From Bacteroidia bacterium (GTDB lineage Bacteria > Bacteroidota > Bacteroidia > 2-12-FULL-35-15): DNA of 47,112 nt. Below, piece after piece: positions 41,564 to 47,112 of this stretch (positions within the stretch are counted from its first letter, which is position 1; the number at the start of each line of letters is the position of its first letter). The position numbers were made by a program, and so were the translations under genes. The stretch covers positions 1 through 47,112 of the forward strand of contig JAEUTU010000056.1 of assembly GCA_016786925.1 (NCBI GenBank). The letters are read 5' to 3'. Below the pieces are notes generated by a model. It ran no database searches and had not been told where the DNA came from. It saw nothing but the letters and a program-made list of their open reading frames with translations.

Positions 41564-42754
41564 ATGCGCCAATTTTCAGCTGATTATATTTTTCCTATTA
41601 ACGCTGCTCCTATTCCGAATGGAGTGATCACTGTTGATGATGATGGAACGATAACCTCTCCCCCGGCCCCTCTCCTTGGAAATGAGAGGGGAGTAACACA
41701 TTTAAAAGGTATTCTTTGTCCGGGTTTTGTGAATACACATTGTCATTTGGAGCTGTCGCACATGAAAAAGCAGGTTTCGGAAAACAAAGGAATGACAGGC
41801 TTTATAGGAGAGTTGATCAGTAAGCGAAACAATTTTACAGAAGAGGAAATTGAAAACAGGATCGCATTGGCAGAGCAGGAAATGATCTGCAGCGGTGTGG
41901 TAGCGGTAGGCGATATCTCTAACAACAACAGCACATTTAAACAAAAAGCAAAAGGCAATTTAGCGTATCATACCTTCATTGAAATATTCAGTTTGGATCC
42001 TTCAAAGGCTGAACAAACTTACCAAAGCGGAAAAAAGCTGGAAGAAGAACTAAAACGCTCAAGCATCAACAATCATGTTTCCGTATCGCCACACGCTCCT
42101 TATACCATGTCGCTTGAATTATTGAATTTGATCAATGAGGATGCAAAAGCGAATAATAACATTATTACTATTCACAATCAGGAAAGCGCGGGAGAGAATG
42201 AATTGTTTGAAAGCAATACAGGTGTGATGTATGATGCGTTCAAGAACATGGGCATCAATCCTACCTTTATGCGTAAAACAGGTAAGAATGCATTGGAATC
42301 CACCTTACCTTATTTAAAAGATGCTAAAAAGATCCTTTTAGTACACAATACGTTCACCACGCAAAAAGAGATTCATTGGATAAAGTCTAACATCTCAGAT
42401 CTAACATCTAATATCTATTTTTGTACTTGCCCGAATGCCAATCTATACATTGAAAACCGTTTACCCGATTATCAATTATTCATTAATGAAAATTGTAAAG
42501 TAACGGTCGGAACCGATAGTCTGGCTTCGAACTGGAGCTTATCTGTGTTGGATGAATTAAAAACGATCAGCAAACATCATCCCGGAATTGAATTGAACAC
42601 ACTACTTACCTGGGCAACAAAAAATGGAGCGGAGTTTTTGGGCTTCGATCAATTAGGAACATTGGAGAAAGGAAAACGTCCGGGACTTAACTTGTTAAAA
42701 AACACAGATGGAATGAAGCTGACAGAGAGAACGAGTGTTTTTAAGATCATTTAG
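41564..42754 (+). CDS. Amidohydrolase (chlorohydrolase/SsnA-like, metal dependent)
   Basis: A TIM-barrel amidohydrolase of 396 residues, with a small N-terminal beta domain. Metal ligands are visible: HCH in GFVNTHCHLELSH, the IHNQESAGENELF region with H-x-x-E, LVHNTFT, and GTDSLASNWSLSVLDEL near the end. It resembles the MtaD/SsnA/guanine- and aminofutalosine-deaminase group. The substrate cannot be chosen, although a role in the futalosine pathway or in deamination of purine nucleosides would fit. Residues of about 29-42 (SPPAPLLGNERG) are encoded by a REP-like palindrome inserted in frame (41655-41693). The C-terminus converges with the next gene with an 8-base overlap. Confidence 0.85.
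   Translation: MRQFSADYIFPINAAPIPNGVITVDDDGTITSPPAPLLGNERGVTHLKGILCPGFVNTHCHLELSHMKKQVSENKGMTGFIGELISKRNNFTEEEIENRIALAEQEMICSGVVAVGDISNNNSTFKQKAKGNLAYHTFIEIFSLDPSKAEQTYQSGKKLEEELKRSSINNHVSVSPHAPYTMSLELLNLINEDAKANNNIITIHNQESAGENELFESNTGVMYDAFKNMGINPTFMRKTGKNALESTLPYLKDAKKILLVHNTFTTQKEIHWIKSNISDLTSNIYFCTCPNANLYIENRLPDYQLFINENCKVTVGTDSLASNWSLSVLDELKTISKHHPGIELNTLLTWATKNGAEFLGFDQLGTLEKGKRPGLNLLKNTDGMKLTERTSVFKII
41655..41693. repeat. REP-like palindrome inside the amidohydrolase coding sequence
   Basis: A C/G-rich stretch, CCTCTCCCCCGG, then an 8-bp stem CCCCTCTC (41667-41674) with GAGAGGGG (41684-41691) and a 9-base loop. The same motif occurs as a dispersed intergenic repeat in other Bacteroidota that I know. 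Here its length keeps the reading frame. Confidence 0.75.
42385..42416. repeat. Short TCTAACATCT-type tandem repeat inside the amidohydrolase gene
   Basis: TCTAACATCT, CAGA, TCTAACATCT, AATATCT: degenerate copies of a decamer that in Bacteroidota is frequent in intergenic regions. It is translated as SNISDLTSNIYF, in frame. Confidence 0.6.
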
Positions 42755-43526
42755 AAACTATTTTTTCAAATTGTTTCATTGTAATTTTTTTTGTCTTCCC
42801 ATTATTTAAATTCAATATGTAGATTTTCTTTTCGTCAGTTTGAAATACAACTTGAAAGTTCTTCACTGGTTTTTTAAGTGGCTTAAGATAGATGATATTG
42901 CATAAGTCTGAGTTCAGTACACGTTGCCAAATAATGCCTTTTGCATCGGAACAAAACATTGTACATTTCGATCTTGAATAGGTAAGCTTTTTGCCATTCA
43001 CATTAATTACCGTGTTCTCCGTATCTTCTGAGTTTCCAAAAATTGGGGTAAATGACTCTGAGCTTACCTTTTTGATATTTAAGAGTTTTAAGGTCATTTT
43101 TTGCTCTATAAAATCCTCCACAATATATTGCTCCAACTCTTTCGTACTACCCTTTTTAACCACAACAAATTCAAGAATAGAATCCCTTACAATAAAGTTG
43201 ATTCTTCTTTTATCAAACATTACAAAATGATCGTTTACATGCTCCTCCAACTGACCATTGCCTTTAAAATACAGTCCATCACATTGGCTCAATAACGAAT
43301 TAGAATTTACTTGCGAGAGCTTCCACCTAATACTGTCACTATTAACAGTGCACCACTTGCCAATTGGATAAATATATTGATGCTTATAGCGTAAACTGGG
43401 AATGGAAGGATCACCAAGTTCAATTTTTTGAAGTATTTCATCTTCAGGAAAAACGGCCGAGTCCGTTTGAGAAAAAGAAAATACAGATATAAAAAGGAAT
43501 AAGAGAAATAAAATTTTTGCTTTCAC
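42747..43526 (-). CDS. Exported protein of unknown function
   Basis: 259 residues with an SPI signal (MKAKILFLLFLFISVFSFSQ). The mature part is rich in beta-strand and charged residues, with no motif I recognise; cysteines (residues 58, 81, 190, 194, 210) may be paired. It lies 26 bases downstream of ispD on the same strand, so it may be transcribed with it, and its stop overlaps the convergent amidohydrolase gene by 8 bases. The codon use looks like that of the neighbours. Confidence 0.8.
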   Translation of the reverse strand: MKAKILFLLFLFISVFSFSQTDSAVFPEDEILQKIELGDPSIPSLRYKHQYIYPIGKWCTVNSDSIRWKLSQVNSNSLLSQCDGLYFKGNGQLEEHVNDHFVMFDKRRINFIVRDSILEFVVVKKGSTKELEQYIVEDFIEQKMTLKLLNIKKVSSESFTPIFGNSEDTENTVINVNGKKLTYSRSKCTMFCSDAKGIIWQRVLNSDLCNIIYLKPLKKPVKNFQVVFQTDEKKIYILNLNNGKTKKITMKQFEKIVSK

Positions 43527-43552
43527 CTGATGCGAACGCAGAATAATAAAGG

Positions 43553-44224
43553 TTATTGTGTTTGTTCCATTAACGCCTCCGCAATGATCAGATCATGCGG
43601 TGTAGTGATCTTAATGTTCTCACGATTGCCTTCTATCAAATTGATCTTTTCACCCATTGCTTCCAACACACTTGCATCATCAGTAAACGTGGATGTGTAA
43701 TCTTGCAGGAATGCTTTCTTTAATAGAGTAGATTGAAAGCACTGTGGTGTTTGAATAATAAAATACTTGCTTCTGTCAACTGCCTTGTTGTTCTCTCCAT
43801 TTACTTCACGGATCGATTCATTTTGAGGGATACAAGGACTCGCATTCCCTTTTTCTTCAGCTAGTTTGAACGTATTTTGAATGGTTGTAAAACTGACCAA
43901 TGGACGGGCTGCATCGTGCACTCCAACAACAGCTCCTTCAGGAACCAATGTCAATCCACTTTTTACAGAGTGAAAACGTGTTTCTCCTCCTTCAGCCAAT
44001 TGAACTGGATAAGTAAAATTGAATTTTTTGCAGATGTTCTCCCAATCGTTTTTGTAAGCACCTGGCAACACCAACACTATTTTTATTCCGGGAATAGCAT
44101 CTATAAATTGTTGCAAAGTATGCAGTAGAACAGGCTTCCCTTTCAATTCAAGAAACTGCTTTGGAACAGCGCTGTTCATGCGCGATCCGCTACCTCCTGC
44201 TACTATGATGATATACTTTTGCAT
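43553..44224 (-). CDS. ispD: 2-C-methyl-D-erythritol 4-phosphate cytidylyltransferase
   Basis: IspD transfers CMP from CTP to methylerythritol phosphate in the MEP isoprenoid pathway. The 223-residue product has the nucleotide-binding start AGGSGSRMNSAVPKQF, then KPVLLHTLQQF, the GVHDAARPLVS segment with the key D-A-A-R-P, and the C-terminal DDASVLEAMG and NIKITTPHDL typical of IspD. It is a normal-length, single-domain enzyme (no IspF fusion). A terminator for queA precedes it, but I could not place its promoter. Confidence 0.96.
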   Translation of the reverse strand: MQKYIIIVAGGSGSRMNSAVPKQFLELKGKPVLLHTLQQFIDAIPGIKIVLVLPGAYKNDWENICKKFNFTYPVQLAEGGETRFHSVKSGLTLVPEGAVVGVHDAARPLVSFTTIQNTFKLAEEKGNASPCIPQNESIREVNGENNKAVDRSKYFIIQTPQCFQSTLLKKAFLQDYTSTFTDDASVLEAMGEKINLIEGNRENIKITTPHDLIIAEALMEQTQ

Positions 44225-44239
44225 CTACCTTTTTGCTTT

Positions 44240-44276
44240 ATAAAAAATATACGAATGAACATTGTGCCCATTCGTA
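44240..44276 (-). terminator. Rho-independent terminator of queA
   Basis: On the minus strand, an 8-bp stem TACGAATG (44276-44269) with 44257-44250 and an 11-base loop is followed by TATTTTTT. It lies 27 bases after the queA stop and 16 bases before the ispD start. The flanking ATTCGTATT repeats (44271-44300) look like low-complexity sequence. Confidence 0.8.
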
Positions 44277-44302
44277 TATTCGTATTGATTCGTATTCGTA
44301 GT

Positions 44303-45352
44303 TTACAAGATCAACATGGCATCGCCATATGAATAGAAACGGTATTTTTCTTTTACTGCTTCTTTGTAAGCTTTCATGATCAAGTCGTAACCACCGAAAG
44401 CACAAACCATCATCAACAAAGTTGATTCAGGCGTATGGAAATTGGTGATCATACAGTTAGATACAGAGAAATCGTATGGAGGGAAAATGAACTTGTTTGT
44501 CCAGCCATTGTATGGCTTTAAGAATCCATCCGTAGATACCGATGATTCGATAGCACGCATACTGGTTGTTCCAACACAACAAACTTTTTTTCTTGCTTCA
44601 CGTGATTTATTTACGATCGCACAATCTTTATCAGAGATAATTACTTGCTCTGAATCCATTTTGTGTTTAGTAAGATCTTCTACTTCCACAGTACGGAATG
44701 TTCCTAAACCAACGTGTAATGTTACGTTCGCAAAGTTCACACCTTTTAATTCCAAACGTTTTAGCAATTCGCGACTGAAATGCAAACCTGCTGTTGGAGC
44801 AGCTACTGCACCTTCGTTCTTAGCATATACTGTTTGGTAACGCTCTTTATCCTCATCCGTTGGCTTGCGTTTGATGTATTTTGGCAATGGTGTTTCACCC
44901 ATTTCATCCAATGTTCTGCGGAAATCTTCGTAAGAACCATCGTATAAGAAACGTAATGTACGTCCGCGTGATGTAGTGTTATCAATAACTTCAGCTACCA
45001 ATGTATCATCATCACCAAAGTATAATTTATTACCGATACGGATCTTACGTGCAGGATCAACCAACACATCCCATAAACGGCTTTCTGCATTTAATTCGCG
45101 TAACAAGAATACTTCGATCTTCGCTCCGGTTTTTTCTTTGTTACCATACATACGTGCAGGAAACACTTTTGTATCGTTCAGGATCATGCAATCGCCATCA
45201 TTAAAATAGCTCAATACATCTTTGAATTTTTTGTGCTCAATTTTTCCGGTAGCACGGTGAACCACCATCAACTTAGCTTCGTCACGATTTTTTGCAGGAG
45301 TTTCCGCCAACAACTCTTTCGGCAAGTTGAATTTGAATTGTGATAATTTCAT
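44303..45352 (-). CDS. queA: S-adenosylmethionine:tRNA ribosyltransferase-isomerase
   Basis: QueA adds the ribosyl part of SAM to preQ1 in tRNA to form epoxyqueuosine. The 349-residue product shows the family signatures [49 protein letters not shown], the [19 protein letters not shown] segment, and the final [15 protein letters not shown]. It has its own promoter and a structured leader, and a terminator follows it, so it is a monocistronic unit between truB and ispD on the same strand. No other queuosine genes lie in the window. Confidence 0.97.
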   Translation of the reverse strand: MKLSQFKFNLPKELLAETPAKNRDEAKLMVVHRATGKIEHKKFKDVLSYFNDGDCMILNDTKVFPARMYGNKEKTGAKIEVFLLRELNAESRLWDVLVDPARKIRIGNKLYFGDDDTLVAEVIDNTTSRGRTLRFLYDGSYEDFRRTLDEMGETPLPKYIKRKPTDEDKERYQTVYAKNEGAVAAPTAGLHFSRELLKRLELKGVNFANVTLHVGLGTFRTVEVEDLTKHKMDSEQVIISDKDCAIVNKSREARKKVCCVGTTSMRAIESSVSTDGFLKPYNGWTNKFIFPPYDFSVSNCMITNFHTPESTLLMMVCAFGGYDLIMKAYKEAVKEKYRFYSYGDAMLIL

Positions 45353-45364
45353 AAAAATTGTTTT

Positions 45365-45405
45365 TTGTAATAAGATCTATGGAATTTCTAAGTTCCATAT
45401 TACAA
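45365..45405 (-). promoter_or_regulatory. Hairpin in the queA leader
   Basis: TTGTAA (outer arm) and TATGGAA (inner arm, 45378-45384) pair with TTCCATA (45393-45399) and TTACAA (45400-45405), with an asymmetric bulge of 7 bases on one side. It lies 13 bases upstream of the queA ATG and inside the leader of roughly 100 bases implied by the promoter at 45462. I saw no match to a known preQ1 riboswitch. Confidence 0.55.
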
Positions 45406-45461
45406 GGAGATAAACGCCTCATAAATCTTACGGGATTAATGATTAATTCTAAAATAGGGCG

Positions 45462-45492
45462 CAAAGGTACTACCTCAAAAAGCCTTTGTCAA
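45462..45492 (-). promoter_or_regulatory. Promoter of queA
   Basis: On the minus strand, TTGA (45492-45489), a 19-base spacer and TACCTTTG (45469-45462) fit the Bacteroidota consensus well. The predicted transcript start near 45455 gives a leader of about 100 bases, longer than for other genes here. Confidence 0.65.
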
Positions 45493-45509
45493 TAAAAATC
45501 GTGTTTATT

Positions 45510-46211
45510 TTAAACGGAAAGTGGTTTTTGGAAGTCTTCCAGACTCATCGCATCGCTTAGTTTATACTCGCCAATGCGGGTGCGGCACAATGCTGTTAAA
45601 TGTGCACCACTGTTTAGTGCCAAGCCAAAATCTCTCGCTAATGATCGGATATAGGTTCCTTTGCTGCAAACTACTCTAAAATCAACCTCAGGAAGAGCTA
45701 TACGCGTGATCTCAAATTCTTTGATCTCGATCTCTTTGGATTTGATCTCTGCCGTTTTACCCGCCCGTGCTATATCATACGCCCGTTTACCATCAATTTT
45801 GATGGCCGAAAATAAAGGCGGTGTCTGCTGGATCTTACCCATGAATTGTTTGGTGGTTTCGCGGATCAATTCATCCGTGATATGTTCCGTTGGATAATGT
45901 GCATCGATCTCTTTTTCGAGATCATAGCAAGGTGTGGTAGCTCCTATGTAAAACGTTCCGGTGTATTCTTTTTCCTGCGCCTGATAACTTTCAATATTCT
46001 TTGTTTGCTTGCCTGTGCAAACGATCAACAAACCTGTTGCGAGCGGGTCTAATGTTCCTGCATGGCCGATCTTTGGCTGAATCCTTTTTCCTTCGTGCAT
46101 CAAAGAAGGGTGATGTTTGATCGCATATTTCATTTTATTGACCACTTGAAATGAGGTCCAGGTCAATGGTTTATTGATCAACAAAACTTCGCCTGCTCTG
46201 AAATCGTACAT
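45510..46211 (-). CDS. truB: tRNA pseudouridine(55) synthase
   Basis: TruB makes pseudouridine 55 in the T-loop of tRNAs. The 233-residue product has the catalytic GHAGTLDPLATG motif with D55, the preceding INKPLTWTSF, the YIGATTPCYDLEKE segment and the KGTYIRSLARDFG motif. It is on the short side of the family (no C-terminal PUA domain), as usual in Bacteroidota. It starts 9 bases after the uppP stop and is co-transcribed with it. Confidence 0.97.
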   Translation of the reverse strand: MYDFRAGEVLLINKPLTWTSFQVVNKMKYAIKHHPSLMHEGKRIQPKIGHAGTLDPLATGLLIVCTGKQTKNIESYQAQEKEYTGTFYIGATTPCYDLEKEIDAHYPTEHITDELIRETTKQFMGKIQQTPPLFSAIKIDGKRAYDIARAGKTAEIKSKEIEIKEFEITRIALPEVDFRVVCSKGTYIRSLARDFGLALNSGAHLTALCRTRIGEYKLSDAMSLEDFQKPLSV

Positions 46212-46220
46212 GGGAAAATA

Positions 46221-47012
46221 TTATGCGGTCATTTCTAATCCGGTGTAAAGTGCATACACCAGAAATAATACACCTAAAATGATACGGTAATAACCAAAGT
46301 GCTTGAATCCGTATTTCGTTAAGAAAGCAACGAATGCTTTTACTGCAACAATTGCAACTAAAAAGGCAACCAAACCACCAAGAAGTAAAATGGTAATATC
46401 ATCGGAATGAATATTGTCTTTTTCTTTTAAAAGATCATAGCCGGATGCAGCAAACATGGTTGGAATTGCCAACAAAAAGGAGAATTCAGCTGCTTGTTTT
46501 CTGTCGAATCCTGAAAACACACCACCAAAAATGGTTGCTGCAGCACGTGACACACCCGGTATCATGGATAAGCATTGGATCAATCCTATTTTTATGGCAC
46601 CTTGATAAGAGATGTCTTCCACCTGCTTATATTCCGATACTTTTTCTTTACTCCATTTGTCAAGTAAGATCAATACCACTCCACCAATGATCAATGAAAC
46701 ACTCACGGTGAAAGGATTAAACAAATAATGCTTGATGGTCTTATAGGCCAAAAAACCAATGACACCTGTCGGTAAAAAAGCTACAAACAGTTTCATGTAA
46801 ATATCTAAACCAACAAAAAAGCGTTTGATATAAATGAGCAATACAGCCATGATGGCGCCCAACTGGATCACGATCTCGAATGTCTTAGCAAATTCTTTAT
46901 CCTGGATAGCCATCAATGAATCCGCAAGGATCATGTGACCGGTAGATGAAACAGGCAGAAACTCTGTTAAGCCTTCAATGATAGCAATAATAATGGCTTG
47001 GATATACGACAT
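46221..47012 (-). CDS. uppP: Undecaprenyl-diphosphate phosphatase
   Basis: UppP (BacA) is an inner-membrane enzyme that dephosphorylates undecaprenyl diphosphate for reuse in cell-wall synthesis. The 263-residue product has the BacA motifs EGLTEFLPVSSTGHMIL and MIPGVSRAAATIFGG, with the catalytic glutamates and arginine, and about eight hydrophobic segments. The ATG at 47012 gives the family N-terminus. It is first of the uppP-truB unit; the ~100 bases upstream in the window show no clear promoter element, only the short repeat at 47072-47109. Confidence 0.97.
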   Translation of the reverse strand: MSYIQAIIIAIIEGLTEFLPVSSTGHMILADSLMAIQDKEFAKTFEIVIQLGAIMAVLLIYIKRFFVGLDIYMKLFVAFLPTGVIGFLAYKTIKHYLFNPFTVSVSLIIGGVVLILLDKWSKEKVSEYKQVEDISYQGAIKIGLIQCLSMIPGVSRAAATIFGGVFSGFDRKQAAEFSFLLAIPTMFAASGYDLLKEKDNIHSDDITILLLGGLVAFLVAIVAVKAFVAFLTKYGFKHFGYYRIILGVLFLVYALYTGLEMTA

Positions 47013-47071
47013 AGGAGATTCGCTAATGTGCTAATTTGAAAATGAAATAATTTCAGGCAAAACCGTCAAAC

Positions 47072-47109
47072 AATTTTCAAATTGAGTCATTCTCAAATTT
47101 TCAAATTGA
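47072..47109. repeat. Short direct repeat upstream of uppP
   Basis: AATTTTCAAATTGA occurs at 47072-47085 and again at 47096-47109. Similar AATTTGAAAAT stretches lie nearby (47032-47043). It belongs to the AT-rich low-complexity repeat type common in Bacteroidota gaps. Confidence 0.6.
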
Positions 47110-47112
47110 ATT

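Noticed and set aside
44442..44840. 132-codon plus-strand ORF
   Set aside because: It is the reverse complement of queA, which matches its family along its length.
45353..45461. preQ1 riboswitch before queA
   Set aside because: The leader has a hairpin, but I could not find the conserved stem plus A-rich tail of class I or the layout of other classes. It is recorded only as an unassigned hairpin.

Overview
The window is a piece of a Bacteroidota chromosome. The evidence is low GC, several promoters ending in the Bacteroidota -7 element TAnnTTTG, few purine-rich ribosome binding sites, four large secreted proteins with a C-terminal type IX secretion (T9SS) sorting domain, many SPII lipoproteins, and the phylum-typical block panC / glycogen-synthase-like / DUF4270 / glmS. 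Order and genus cannot be resolved from the sequence alone. I see no rRNA, tRNA, CRISPR array, transposase or integrase gene.

Layout. 1-10.7 kb: the end of sdhA and all of sdhB; a lipoprotein; panC diverging from the glycogen-synthase-like/DUF4270/glmS operon; rpoN with a PAP2-like membrane protein; a lipoprotein and a small exported protein. 10.7-19.2 kb: hotdog thioesterase and dnaG; a lytic-transglycosylase-like/TPR protein; glutaryl-CoA-type acyl-CoA dehydrogenase; then a sulfur block of a TauE/SafE permease, a CstB-like persulfide dioxygenase-rhodanese fusion, an exported rhodanese and a DUF6132 membrane protein. 19.2-39.2 kb: an accessory region of T9SS cargo, lipoproteins and an exported TPR protein, almost all of unknown function. 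39.2-47.1 kb: housekeeping genes: polyprenyl diphosphate synthase, rlmN, an amidohydrolase, an exported protein, ispD, queA, truB and uppP.

How the genes work together. The ispD gene (MEP pathway), the polyprenyl diphosphate synthase gene and uppP cover isoprenoid precursor supply, long-chain prenyl synthesis and undecaprenyl phosphate recycling. The genes rlmN, queA and truB modify rRNA and tRNA. The sulfur block would oxidise persulfides, move sulfane sulfur and export sulfite or related anions. The accessory region supplies surface or secreted proteins.

The most unusual structure is at 31.06-39.4 kb. The 3' end of the polyprenyl synthase gene occurs again as two ~160-bp fragments (about 93% identical to the gene by eye) and one ~28-bp remnant. 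All four copies begin at the stop codon, and they separate blocks of secreted-protein genes, all in one orientation. This looks like repeated insertion at, or duplication from, the 3' end of an essential gene. Other points of interest are REP-like palindromes, one of them inside a coding sequence, a perfect 24-bp palindrome, a stand-alone glycogen synthase N-terminal domain and two paralogous lipoproteins.
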